Source of the DNA: DASRAU01 sp035638075
GTDB lineage: Bacteria > Acidobacteriota > Polarisedimenticolia > Gp22-AA2
Assembly (NCBI GenBank): GCA_035638075.1
Contig: DASRAU010000021.1
Coordinates: forward strand, 124,001-188,000
Length of the DNA: 64,000 nucleotides
Direction: 5' to 3'
Each line of letters begins with the position of its first letter. Position 1 is the first letter of the stretch. Positions 9,757 to 19,182 of this stretch are shown piece by piece. The notes under the pieces were generated by a model. The model saw nothing but the letters and a program-made list of their open reading frames with translations. It was not told where the DNA came from and did no database searches. A program made the translations under genes and the position numbers.

Positions 9757-11583
9757 ATGGTTCCTGACGCAACGCGATCGGGCAGCCGGATCGCACTCCG
9801 CGCACTCGCCCTGGCGTCGTCGTTCGTTTTCGCAGTCGCCGCCGCCTCGCCGCTGCACGCCGAAGAGCGCAAGCACTCCTGGGAAGTCGGCGGCTTCGGC
9901 GGCGCCACCATCTTCGGCCACGAGCTCGAGCTCAGCAACGAGTTCGACTACGGTCTGCGCGCGGGCTGGTACCTCGCGCCAACCTACGAGCTGGAGTTGC
10001 AGTACTACAAGACCGACTCCGCGACGATTCAGGGTGAGGACAGCACTCTGATCACCGACAAATCGGTGACCGCCGCCCACCCGGACCTCACCTGGGATGC
10101 CACCGCGTACACCCTCCGCTTCATCATCAACCCGCGCAACGATCGCCGCCGCTTCAAGCCGTATGCGCAATTCGGCGCCGGCCAGATGAACTGGAGTCCC
10201 AGCCCGTCCCTGACCAAGGCGGAGACCGGGGACACCGACGCGTGGATCGTCTCCCTCGGCGCCGGTGCGCACTACCGCTTCGGCGCCTACACGCAGTTCC
10301 GCGTCGAGTTCGAGGACCTGTACGCGGTCGCCGAGGTCACCAACAACTTCCACCTCAACTTCGGGCTGTCCTGGGTCTTCGGCGGCGGCAAGCCGGCCGA
10401 CAGCGATGGCGACGGGGTCCTCGATCTGAAGGACCGCTGCCCCGACACGCCGAAAGGCGCCCTCGTGGACAAGCACGACGGCTGCCCGTGGGACATTGAC
10501 CGCGACGGGGTGATGGAAGGCGTGGACCAGTGCGCCGCCACCCCGGCGGGCTGGCCCGTGGACGATAAGGGCTGCCCGCTCGACTCCGACGGCGACGCGG
10601 TTCCGGACGGCCTCGACAAGTGCCCCGACACCGTCAAGGCGGCGGTCGTGGACGCCAACGGTTGCCCCGCCGACGCCGACAAGGACGGCATCTTTGACGG
10701 CCTGGATCGCTGCCCCGGCACGCCGCAGGGCGCCATCGTCGACCCGGCCGACAGCCCGACGGCGGGCTGCCCGCACGACGCCGACAACGACGGCATCTTC
10801 GACGGCCTCGACCAGTGCCCGCTCACCCCGGTCGGCGCCCTCGCCGACGAGAAGGGCTGCCCGAAGGACAGCGACGGTGACAAGGTCCTCGACGGGCTCG
10901 ACCAGTGCCCCGACTCGGCCAAGGGATCGAAGATCGACAAGGAAGGCTGCCCGCGCGTGCGGCTCGACAAGACCGAGCCGCAGCTCGTCCCGAACGTCAA
11001 GTTCCACGGCATGGAGCTGTACCCGGGCAGCGACGCGTGGCTGCAGCTGCTCGTCGAGGCGGCGAACTACTGGAGCGACGTCGTCTTCGAGGTCGGCGTG
11101 TACACCGACAACGAGGGCGGCATCGCCGCGAACCGCGCCGCGGCCCAGCGCCGCGCCGAGGTCCTGCGCGCCTGGCTCGTCAACCAGGGCATCCCGGATC
11201 GCCGCTTCGTCGTCAAGGCCTACGGCCCGGTCAACTTCGTCGCCGACAACAGCACCGAGGAAGGCCGCGACAAGAACCGCCGCATCGAGGTCAAGCGCCT
11301 GTCCGGCGACGTCCGCAAGCATCCGAAGCCCGAGCCCGAGCCCGAGGCCCCGCCGCAGCCCCCGCCCGCCGCCGCCGAGCCACCGCCGTCGACGCCGCCC
11401 GCTGCGACTCCGCCCACGACTCCGCCCGCGGACACGCCGCCGCCTCCGCCTCCCTCCGGCGGCGACGCAAAGCCCCCTGCCGCGGATCCCGCCCCTGCTC
11501 CGGCCCCCGGCGGCGATGCTCCCGCCAACCCTCCAGCGACGCCCCCGACCACCGACCCCGCCAAGCCCCCCTCCAGCCGCTAG
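9757..11583 (+). CDS. Outer-membrane beta-barrel protein with TSP3 repeats and OmpA domain
   Basis: The 608-residue protein opens with a signal peptide (about 1-36, cut after LHA). An N-terminal domain of about 170 residues, rich in alternating aromatic strands, resembles OmpA-like eight-strand barrels. Six Ca-binding thrombospondin type 3-like repeats follow (DSDGDGVLD...CPDT form, about 213-410). An OmpA peptidoglycan-binding domain comes next, with the GVYTDNEG and NRRIEV motifs, and then a tail of about 90 residues made almost only of Pro, Ala, Glu and Thr. It probably links the outer membrane to the wall and may bind calcium. The Pro-rich end is an unusual addition for this family. It is a single gene with its own promoter at 9619-9648. 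Confidence 0.9.
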   Translation: MVPDATRSGSRIALRALALASSFVFAVAAASPLHAEERKHSWEVGGFGGATIFGHELELSNEFDYGLRAGWYLAPTYELELQYYKTDSATIQGEDSTLITDKSVTAAHPDLTWDATAYTLRFIINPRNDRRRFKPYAQFGAGQMNWSPSPSLTKAETGDTDAWIVSLGAGAHYRFGAYTQFRVEFEDLYAVAEVTNNFHLNFGLSWVFGGGKPADSDGDGVLDLKDRCPDTPKGALVDKHDGCPWDIDRDGVMEGVDQCAATPAGWPVDDKGCPLDSDGDAVPDGLDKCPDTVKAAVVDANGCPADADKDGIFDGLDRCPGTPQGAIVDPADSPTAGCPHDADNDGIFDGLDQCPLTPVGALADEKGCPKDSDGDKVLDGLDQCPDSAKGSKIDKEGCPRVRLDKTEPQLVPNVKFHGMELYPGSDAWLQLLVEAANYWSDVVFEVGVYTDNEGGIAANRAAAQRRAEVLRAWLVNQGIPDRRFVVKAYGPVNFVADNSTEEGRDKNRRIEVKRLSGDVRKHPKPEPEPEAPPQPPPAAAEPPPSTPPAATPPTTPPADTPPPPPPSGGDAKPPAADPAPAPAPGGDAPANPPATPPTTDPAKPPSSR

Positions 11584-11910
11584 CAACGACTCTCTCGACC
11601 AACACTCGCTCCGATTGAACGCTCGGGATACGAGTGCGCCGATTCGTGACGCCGATAGTTGGCAATAGGGATGGTCGTGACGAGCACGGCCATGAATACG
11701 AGCGGCGGTTGGCGGGTGAGAGGGAACCGGAACGACCCACGGGGTCGTTCCATATCAGGGGAGGGCTCGCGCAGCGTGGCCGGACCCGTCCCCGGCGGGG
11801 TCGATTCCTGTTCCCTCTGAGGCGGCGGCTGAGGAGCGCTCTGGGCGCGGCCCGAAGGCTGGGCCGAGGATCGTAGTAGGATGCCGAATCCATACCTTGA
11901 GGAGAGAGCC
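11584..11910. other. 327-base gene-free interval with one strong hairpin
   Basis: This gap separates the OmpA/TSP3 gene from the oligopeptidase. I see no protein-coding signal. Its only clear structure is a 10-bp perfect inverted repeat at 11729-11751 with a 3-base loop. No convincing promoter hexamers were found. Confidence 0.6.
11729..11751. repeat. 10-bp perfect inverted repeat (hairpin or operator)
   Basis: Arms GGAACGACCC and GGGTCGTTCC are separated by ACG. No T-run follows on either strand, so it could be a factor-dependent terminator of the upstream gene or a regulator site for the downstream one. Confidence 0.5.
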
Positions 11911-14055
11911 ATGATCCGTCGAGTCACGATGCCGCTTGCGGCGACTTTCCTGCTGGCCGCCGCTCCCGCCCTCGCCGCCGACGCGACCCGCGAGGTCGAG
12001 CCGAAGCCGCCGGTGGCGGCGAAGAAGCCGCACGACGTCGTGTCGCCGAACGGCACGCGGAACGACGTCTACTACTGGCTGCGCGACGACACCCGCTCGA
12101 AGCCGGACGTCCTCGACTACCTCAAGGACGAGAATGCCTACTACGCCGCCGAGAGCGCCGCGTACAAGGACCTGACCGACAAGCTGGCGAAGGAGATCAC
12201 CGGGCGGCTCAAGCAGGACGACAGCAGCGTCCCGGCGAAGTGGAAGGACTACATCTATTACCAGCGCTACGAGCCCGGCAAGGAGTATCCGATCCAGGCG
12301 CGGCACGCGGTCGGCTCCGACAAGGAGCAGGTCCTCGTCGACGGCAACAAGCAGGCGGAGGGGAAGGCGTTCTACGCTCTCGGCCGCCGCGCCATCAGCC
12401 CGAACCAGATGCTGGCCGCCTACCTCGAGGACACGACCGGCCGCCGCCAGTACACCCTGAAGGTGCGGGAGATCGCGACCGGCAAGGACCGGCCCGAGAG
12501 CATCAAGGGGCTCAGCCCGGTCGCTGTCTGGGCCAACGACAACAAGACGATCTTCTACGTCGAGAACGATCCGACGACGCTCCTGTCGACGCGCGTCAAG
12601 CGGCACGTGCTCGGGACCGACCCGAAGACCGACACGCTGGTCTACGAGGAGAAGGATCACACCTATTACCTCGGGATCGGCAAGTCGGGAGACGACAAGT
12701 TCGTCATCATCCATCTGCACACCACCACGGCCGACGAGATGCTGTTCATCGACGCCGCCGAGCCGACCGCGGCGCCGAAGCCGCTCGCGAAGCGCACGAA
12801 GGATCTCCTCTACGGCGCCGACCACATCGCCGGCCGCTGGATCATCCGCACCAACCTGAACGCGCCCAACTACAAGGTGATGGCGGTCGCCGACCGTGAC
12901 GTGACCGGCGGCACCGACAAGTGGAGCGACGTCCTGCCGTACGACAAGGACGTCTTCATCGAGGACTTCGCGCTGTTCCGTGACTACCTCGTCATCAATG
13001 AACGCAGCGAGGGCCTGCTGCGCCTGCGCGTGCGTCCGTGGGCCGACCTCGCCAAATCGACCGTCATCCGCTCCGACGAGCCGGCGTACGCCGAGGAGAT
13101 CGACGTCAACCTCGAGCAGGACACCGATCTCCTGCGCTACACGCACGACTCGCTGGTCACGCCGACGCGCACGTACGAAACCAACATGAAGACGGGGGAG
13201 CGCAAGCTCCTGAAGGAGCAGCCGGTCCTCGGCGGGTTCGACGCCGCGAACTACGTCACCGAGCGGGTGTGGGCCACGGCGCGCGACGGCACGAAGGTGC
13301 CGGTGTCGCTCGCCTACCGCAAGGGCTTCAAGAAGGACGGCACCGCGCCGATGTACCAGACCGCCTACGGCTCGTACGGGGCGTCGTCGGATCCGGCGCT
13401 GCGCATCTCGTCGATCTCGCTCCTCGACCGCGGCTTCGTCTACGCCCTGGCGCACATCCGCGGCGGGCAGGAGATGGGGCGGCAGTGGTACGACGACGGG
13501 CACCTGCTCAGGAAGAAGAACACCTTCACCGACTTCATCGACGTGACCGATTTCCTGGTGAAGGAGAAGTACGCCGCCCCCGACAAGGTCTTCGCCATGG
13601 GCGGGAGCGCCGGCGGGCTGCTGATGGGCGCGGTCGCCAACATGGCCGGCGACAAGTACCGCGCCATCGTCGCGCACGTGCCGTTCGTCGATGCCGTGAC
13701 GACCATGCTCGACGATTCGATCCCGCTCACCTCGAACGAGTTCGACGAGTGGGGCAACCCGAAGGACAAGCAGTACTACGACTACATCCTGTCGTACTCG
13801 CCGTACGACAACGTGCAGGCGAAGCCCTACCCCGCCCTCTACGTCACCACCGGCCTGAACGACTCGCAGGTGCAGTACTTCGAGCCGGCGAAGTGGGTCG
13901 CGAAGCTGCGCGCCATGAAGACCGACGCCAACCCGCTCCTCTTCAAGATCAACATGGAGGCGGGACACGGCGGCAAGTCCGGCCGCTTCGCGCGACTTCA
14001 GGAAACCGCGGAGGAGTACGCCTTCCTCCTGAACCTCATCGGCCGCCGCAGCTAG
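11911..14055 (+). CDS. Secreted oligopeptidase B-like serine peptidase (S9A)
   Basis: The 714-residue product has a signal peptide (about 1-22, ending in APALA), a beta-propeller region (about 60-430) and an alpha/beta-hydrolase domain. That domain has the Ser nucleophile in GGSAGG, the Asp in TTGLNDSQV and the His in EAGHGGKSG. The motif AHIRGGQEMG is typical of prolyl oligopeptidase relatives. The N-terminal PHDVVSPNGTRNDVYYWLRDD is like oligopeptidase B, which cleaves short peptides after basic residues; the exact specificity is inferred. I start at ATG 11911, with GAGGAG 7 bases upstream; an ATG ten codons earlier lacks a ribosome binding site. The export signal suggests peptide degradation outside the cytoplasm. 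Confidence 0.9.
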   Translation: MIRRVTMPLAATFLLAAAPALAADATREVEPKPPVAAKKPHDVVSPNGTRNDVYYWLRDDTRSKPDVLDYLKDENAYYAAESAAYKDLTDKLAKEITGRLKQDDSSVPAKWKDYIYYQRYEPGKEYPIQARHAVGSDKEQVLVDGNKQAEGKAFYALGRRAISPNQMLAAYLEDTTGRRQYTLKVREIATGKDRPESIKGLSPVAVWANDNKTIFYVENDPTTLLSTRVKRHVLGTDPKTDTLVYEEKDHTYYLGIGKSGDDKFVIIHLHTTTADEMLFIDAAEPTAAPKPLAKRTKDLLYGADHIAGRWIIRTNLNAPNYKVMAVADRDVTGGTDKWSDVLPYDKDVFIEDFALFRDYLVINERSEGLLRLRVRPWADLAKSTVIRSDEPAYAEEIDVNLEQDTDLLRYTHDSLVTPTRTYETNMKTGERKLLKEQPVLGGFDAANYVTERVWATARDGTKVPVSLAYRKGFKKDGTAPMYQTAYGSYGASSDPALRISSISLLDRGFVYALAHIRGGQEMGRQWYDDGHLLRKKNTFTDFIDVTDFLVKEKYAAPDKVFAMGGSAGGLLMGAVANMAGDKYRAIVAHVPFVDAVTTMLDDSIPLTSNEFDEWGNPKDKQYYDYILSYSPYDNVQAKPYPALYVTTGLNDSQVQYFEPAKWVAKLRAMKTDANPLLFKINMEAGHGGKSGRFARLQETAEEYAFLLNLIGRRS

Positions 14056-14071
14056 GCCCCCGGCCGCCCGG

Positions 14072-16534
14072 ATGTCCGATTCCCAGGAGACGCGCACCGG
14101 GGCGGAGGTCGGCTCCGCCCCGGCCGCTGCGCCGCCCGCCGGCAGCGAAGCGCACCCGGCCTGGATCGGCGACTACCAGATCCTCGGCGTCCTCGGCCGC
14201 GGCGGCATGGGGATCGTCTACGAGGCGGAGCAGCGCTCGCCGCGCCGCCGCGTCGCCCTCAAGGTGGTCCGCGGCGAGGCGGCGCTCGACGACAACCACC
14301 TGATGCTCTTCCGGCGCGAGGTCGAGGTGCTCGCGCGGCTCGAGCACCCGATGATCGCCCGCATCTACGACTCGGGCCGCACCCCCGAGGGGCGCCACTT
14401 CTTCGCCATGGAGCTGGTGCGCGGCCGCACCCTCGATGTCGCGATGCGCGTCGAGACGCCGCTCGACGGGGCGGAGACGCGCCGCCGGCTGGCGCTTCTC
14501 GCCGACGTCGCCGACGCGGTGCACTACGCCCACCAGCGCGGCGTCATCCACCGCGACCTCAAGCCCTCGAACCTCGTCGTCGCCGAGGACGCGACCGACC
14601 CGGGATCCGTGAAGATTCTCGACTTCGGCGTGGCGCGCATCACCGACGAGGACGTGCGCTCGACCCGGGTCACCGAGATCGGCGTGGTGCGCGGCACGCT
14701 GTCGTACATGAGCCCCGAGCAGGCGAGCGGCCGTCCCGACGCCATCGACGTCCGCACCGACGTCTACGCGCTCGGCGTCATCCTGTACGAGATGCTCACC
14801 GGTGCTCTGCCGCACGATCTCTCGAAGGCGAGCCTGGCGCAGGCGGTGCGCATCCTCGAGGAGGCGCCGCCGCGGCCGCTGCGCCAGGCGTGGAAGGGGA
14901 GCGCGCGGCTCGACGAGGACGTCGAGACCATCGTCGCCAAGGCGCTCGAGAAGGATCCGAAGGATCGCTACGGCAGCGCCGCGGCGCTGGCGGAGGACCT
15001 GCGGCGCTGGCTCGATTCGAAGCCGATCCTCGCCCGCCCTCCGAGCACGCTTTACCAGATGCGCAAGTTCGTGCGGCGCAACCCGCTGCCGACGGCGTTC
15101 GCCGCGACCCTGCTGATGCTCCTCGTCGGCTTCGCGATCGCGATGGGGTGGCAGGCGAACCGCGTCGCCGCCGAGCGCGACCGGGCGCAGGCTGCGGCCG
15201 ACAAGGCGGAGGCGATCAACCGCTTTCTGCAGGAAACACTCCAGGTCGCCAATCCCGACATCGGCGGCAGCCACCAGACGACCATCCTCGAGGCGCTCGA
15301 TCAGTCGCTCGGCCGCATCGAAAAGACGTTCGCCGGGCAGCCGATCCTCGAGGCGGACGTCCGCGAGACCCTCGGGGAGACCTACAACACGCTGGGCGAG
15401 TTCGCGAAGACGGAGGAGCAGCTCAAGCGCGCCCTCGAGCTGAGGCTGGCGCGGCTCGGGCCGCTCCACTCCGACACGGGGACGACGTATGGCGCGCTGA
15501 GTCACCTGTACCACAAGACGGCGCGCTACGACGAGGCGATCGACGCGGCGCAGAAGGGGATTGCAGCCGAGCGCGCCGCCTCCGGCCCGCGCCACATCCG
15601 GCTCGCCGAACGGCTCAACGATCTCGGTGACGCGTACTACTTCGCCGGCAAGCCGCAGGAGGCGGAGAAGCCGGTGGCCGAAGCGCTCGAGATCGGGCGC
15701 GCCTGGCCCGAGGGGCCGACCTACCCGCTCGGGGAGTCGCTCCAGCTCATGGGGAACATTCTTGCGAGCGAGGGGAAGCTCGACGAGGGGGCGAAGCTCC
15801 TCGAGGAAGCGGTCGGAGTTGCGGTCAAGGTGCTCGGCCCCACGAACACCGAGGCCGACCACGCCCGCAACGCCCTGGCGATGGTCCTCATGCAGCAGGA
15901 GCAGTACGACCGCGCCGAGAGCCTCCTGCTCGAGGTGCTCGAGAACACGAAGAAGACCCTCGGTCCGAAACACCCGATGGTCGCCGTGACCCTGGAGAAC
16001 CTCGGCAACATCTACTACCGGCAGGGGCACCTCGACAAGACGATCGCGATGCTCGACCAGACGGCGGCGCTGCGCCGTGAGATCCTCGGCCCCGAGGATC
16101 CGGCGGTCGGACGCACCCTCTGCAACCGCGGCACGGTGCAGTGGCGCGCGGGACACCTCGAGGAGTCCGAGCGCTCGCTGCGCGACGGGCTCGCCCTGAT
16201 GCGCAAGGGGCTGGGCGCGGACCATCCCGATATCGCGCAGGTCGACGGAATCCTCGCGCTCGTCCTCGCCGACCGGAAGGACGGCGCCGGGGCGGAGCAG
16301 TCACTCCGCGACGCGCTGCGGATTCGGTCGAAGGCCCTCGGCGACGACAACCCGGACACCGCGGCGAGCCGCATCGACCTCGGGTTGAACCTGCTCGCCC
16401 GCAAGGTGAACGAGACGGAGGCGAGAACCCTCCTGCGCGACGGCGTCGCCGTGCTCGCCAAGGCGGCGGGAGAGGACAACCCCCGCGTCAAGAAGGCGCG
16501 CGCCGCGCTCGGCCCACCCTCCGCTGGCGGCTGA
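14072..16534 (+). CDS. Transmembrane Ser/Thr protein kinase with TPR repeats
   Basis: This 820-residue protein has a Pro/Ala-rich start and then a PknB-type kinase domain (about 34-300). The domain has the Gly loop GRGGMG, VALKVV lysine, catalytic HRDLKPSN, DFGVA and SPEQ. One membrane segment (about 340-363, FAATLLMLLVGFAIAMGW) follows, and then about 430 residues of tetratricopeptide repeats of the kinesin-light-chain type. The kinase lies in the cytoplasm and the TPRs on the other side of the membrane, where they may bind a partner or ligand. Such kinase-TPR proteins are common in acidobacteria, planctomycetes and myxobacteria. It begins 17 bases after the oligopeptidase gene and may share its transcript. 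Confidence 0.92.
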   Translation: MSDSQETRTGAEVGSAPAAAPPAGSEAHPAWIGDYQILGVLGRGGMGIVYEAEQRSPRRRVALKVVRGEAALDDNHLMLFRREVEVLARLEHPMIARIYDSGRTPEGRHFFAMELVRGRTLDVAMRVETPLDGAETRRRLALLADVADAVHYAHQRGVIHRDLKPSNLVVAEDATDPGSVKILDFGVARITDEDVRSTRVTEIGVVRGTLSYMSPEQASGRPDAIDVRTDVYALGVILYEMLTGALPHDLSKASLAQAVRILEEAPPRPLRQAWKGSARLDEDVETIVAKALEKDPKDRYGSAAALAEDLRRWLDSKPILARPPSTLYQMRKFVRRNPLPTAFAATLLMLLVGFAIAMGWQANRVAAERDRAQAAADKAEAINRFLQETLQVANPDIGGSHQTTILEALDQSLGRIEKTFAGQPILEADVRETLGETYNTLGEFAKTEEQLKRALELRLARLGPLHSDTGTTYGALSHLYHKTARYDEAIDAAQKGIAAERAASGPRHIRLAERLNDLGDAYYFAGKPQEAEKPVAEALEIGRAWPEGPTYPLGESLQLMGNILASEGKLDEGAKLLEEAVGVAVKVLGPTNTEADHARNALAMVLMQQEQYDRAESLLLEVLENTKKTLGPKHPMVAVTLENLGNIYYRQGHLDKTIAMLDQTAALRREILGPEDPAVGRTLCNRGTVQWRAGHLEESERSLRDGLALMRKGLGADHPDIAQVDGILALVLADRKDGAGAEQSLRDALRIRSKALGDDNPDTAASRIDLGLNLLARKVNETEARTLLRDGVAVLAKAAGEDNPRVKKARAALGPPSAGG

Positions 16535-16591
16535 GGCGCCATCAGCACCTCAGAGGCAACCCGCGCCGGGCGGGGATCGTATCCTCTGGCC

Positions 16592-19012
16592 ATGACGACG
16601 ATCCTCGACGATCTCCGGCTGGCCTTCCGGCGACTCCTCCGCTCTCCCGCCTTCACCGCCGTGACCGTGGCGGCACTCGCCTTGGGGGTCGGGATGAACA
16701 CGGCGATCTTCAGCGTGGTGAACGCGGCCCTGCTGCGGCCGCTGCCTTATCCCGCACCCGGGAGGCTGGTGGAGATCGGGCTGCCCTCCGCCTCCGGGGA
16801 AGCGCGCGGCCCGGTCTCGTTCGTCGACTTCGAAGACTGGCGGCAGCAGAGCCACGCCTTCTCCTCGATGGCGGTGTTCAGCACCCTCGCCGGGCTGAAC
16901 CTGCGCGGCGAGGGGGACCGCGAGCCGGAGCAGCTCAAAACCGCCTGGGTGCACCCCGACTTTTTCGCCACCCTCGGGGTCGTGCCGGAGATCGGCCGGC
17001 CGCTGGTCGCGGCGGACAACGAGCCGGGGCGCAACCAGGCCGTCGTCATCAGCCACGGGCTCTGGCAGCGCCGCTTCGACGGCGACCCGGCGATCGCCGG
17101 GCGCGTCGTCACCCTCGACGAGCAGGCGTTCACGGTCGCGGGGGTGATGCCGGCATCGTTCCGTTTCCCGGACGCCGCCATCGACGCGTGGGCGCCGGAG
17201 TCGCTCATCGAGGCGAGCGCCGCGCCGCGCGTGCGCGGCAACCGCTTCCAGCGCGTCATCGCGCGGCTCGGCGACGGGGTGACGGTCGAGCGGGCGCAGG
17301 TCGAGATGAACGTCATCGCGGCGCGCCTGGCGCGCGAGTTCCCGGAGACCAACACCGGCCGCGACCGTGTGACGCTCCTGCCGCTGCACGAGTCGCTCGT
17401 CGGCGCGCGGCTGCGCTCCGCCGTGCTGGTGCTCTTCGCCGCGGTCGGGCTGGTGCTCCTCATCGCGTGCGCCAACGTCGCGCACCTGCTCATCGCGCGC
17501 ATCGCTTCCCGGCGCCGCGAGACGGCGATCCGCCTCGCGCTCGGGGCCTCCCCCTCGGCGGTGGTGCGCCTGCACGTCGCCGAGAGCCTGCTCGTGTCGC
17601 TCGCCGGCGGGCTGCTCGGCCTGCTGCTCGCCGCCTGGACACTCGACCTGGTGCGCCGCGGCGTCGTCCCGTACCTGCCGCCCCAGCTGGACGTACTCCT
17701 CGATCGGCGCGTGCTCGGGTTCGCGCTGCTCGCGTCGATCGCCTCGGCGCTCCTGTCGGGCGTGCTGCCGGCGCTGCGCGGCGCCGGGCGGGGCGCGGTC
17801 GCGGCGCAGGATCTCAAGGAAGGAACGCGCGGCACCGGCGCCGGCGGCGACCGGCGGCGGCTGCGCGAAGCGCTGGTGGTCAGCGAGCTGGCGCTCGCAG
17901 TGGTGCTCGTCGTCGCGGCGGGGCTGGTGCTGCAGAGCTTCCGGCGCCTCAGCGGCGTCGATCCCGGTTTCGACCCGGACGGGGTGCTCACGGTGGCGAT
18001 GAACGCCTCCGGCGCGCGCTATCCCGAGCGCGCCCAGTTCGTCGATTTCCAGCGGCGCGTGGTCGAACGTGTGCAGCGCCTGCCGGGCGTGGTCGCCGCC
18101 GGATCGACCCGCAATCTGCCGCTGCTCGGAACGGGGGAGTCATGGCTCATCGTTCCCGAAGGCAGCGCGCCGGTCGCGCCGGGAAACGAGCCCGAGGTTG
18201 CGGTGCACCCGGTCAGCGCCGGGTTCTTCGCGGCGCTGCGCATCCCGCTCGTCCAGGGGCGCGTCTTCTCGGAGAACGAGACCGCGCCGGTCGCGGTCGC
18301 AAGCGAAGCGCTGGCGCGCCGCTTCTGGCCGGACGGCAACGCCGTGGGGCGCGCGCTGCTCGTCGGCGACAAGCGCATCCCGATCGTCGGGGTCGTCGGC
18401 GACGTCCGGCAGGGGGCGCTCGAAGCCGAGGGGGAGGCGGCGCTCTATCTCCCCAATGGGCTCTCGCCACGGCGCGGGTTCACCCTGGTGATCCGGACCG
18501 CCGGCGCCCCGGGCGCGCTGGAGTCGCTGGTGCGCGCCGCCATCCGGGAGGTCGATCCGCAGCAGCCGATCCTGCGCGTCGCCACGATGCGCGAGGTGCT
18601 GGGGAGCGCCCTGTCGCAACCGCGCCTGATGTCGGGGCTCCTCGGCGCGTTCGGCCTCCTGGCGCTCCTGCTCGCGGTGCTCGGCGTGTACGGGGTCATC
18701 GCGCTCATGGTGTCGCTGCGGACCTGGGAGTTCGGCGTGCGCATGGCGCTCGGGGCCACCGCCGGGTCGGTGCGGCGGATGGTGCTGCGGCGCGCCATGC
18801 TCCTGGGCGCTTGCGGTGTCGGGTGCGGGACGCTCGTGGCGCTCGGCGCGACCCGCCTGCTCCGCTCGCAGCTCTACGACGTCAGCGCCACCGATCCCCT
18901 GGTCTTCGTGCTCGCCGTCGCCGTGCTCCTGCTCGCCAGCCTGCTGGCGGGGGACGGGCCGGCGCGACGCGCGACGCGCATCGATCCGCTCGTCGCGTTG
19001 CGCTCCGACTAG
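16592..19012 (+). CDS. ADOP-type ABC transporter permease (MacB/FtsX-like, duplicated)
   Basis: The 806-residue protein has the N-terminal motif LRLAFRRLLRSPAFTAV, a first membrane helix, a MacB-like periplasmic domain and three helices with RRRETAIRLALGA. A second copy of the same unit ends in FGVRMALGA and ARRATRIDPLVALRSD. This is the two-unit layout of the acidobacterial duplicated orphan permeases. They resemble macrolide or lipoprotein exporters but lack a neighbouring ATPase gene, and none is present here. The substrate is unknown. A second family member lies at 40282-42792 with low overall identity by eye. Start ATG 16592 has only a weak ribosome binding site. Confidence 0.92.
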   Translation: MTTILDDLRLAFRRLLRSPAFTAVTVAALALGVGMNTAIFSVVNAALLRPLPYPAPGRLVEIGLPSASGEARGPVSFVDFEDWRQQSHAFSSMAVFSTLAGLNLRGEGDREPEQLKTAWVHPDFFATLGVVPEIGRPLVAADNEPGRNQAVVISHGLWQRRFDGDPAIAGRVVTLDEQAFTVAGVMPASFRFPDAAIDAWAPESLIEASAAPRVRGNRFQRVIARLGDGVTVERAQVEMNVIAARLAREFPETNTGRDRVTLLPLHESLVGARLRSAVLVLFAAVGLVLLIACANVAHLLIARIASRRRETAIRLALGASPSAVVRLHVAESLLVSLAGGLLGLLLAAWTLDLVRRGVVPYLPPQLDVLLDRRVLGFALLASIASALLSGVLPALRGAGRGAVAAQDLKEGTRGTGAGGDRRRLREALVVSELALAVVLVVAAGLVLQSFRRLSGVDPGFDPDGVLTVAMNASGARYPERAQFVDFQRRVVERVQRLPGVVAAGSTRNLPLLGTGESWLIVPEGSAPVAPGNEPEVAVHPVSAGFFAALRIPLVQGRVFSENETAPVAVASEALARRFWPDGNAVGRALLVGDKRIPIVGVVGDVRQGALEAEGEAALYLPNGLSPRRGFTLVIRTAGAPGALESLVRAAIREVDPQQPILRVATMREVLGSALSQPRLMSGLLGAFGLLALLLAVLGVYGVIALMVSLRTWEFGVRMALGATAGSVRRMVLRRAMLLGACGVGCGTLVALGATRLLRSQLYDVSATDPLVFVLAVAVLLLASLLAGDGPARRATRIDPLVALRSD

Positions 19013-19071
19013 CCGGCGCGGCGGTCGTTCCGAAATCACCCCGGCCGGCGCGGCCATTTCGCCGCAGGTCG

Positions 19072-19101
19072 TTGCGTCGCGTCCCCCCGCGGCGCTAGAC
19101 T
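19072..19101 (+). promoter_or_regulatory. Possible promoter of the subtilase gene
   Basis: TTGCGT and TAGACT are spaced by 18 bases (each 4/6 to sigma-70 consensus), about 80 bases before the start at 19183. This is weak but the best candidate in the gap. Confidence 0.4.
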
Positions 19102-19182
19102 CCCGTCTCGACCTCGCCGATGAACCGAAGTCCGCTTCGCGCCGCGCGCGCCCTGGCGCGGCTCGCACATGAGGAGGGACTC

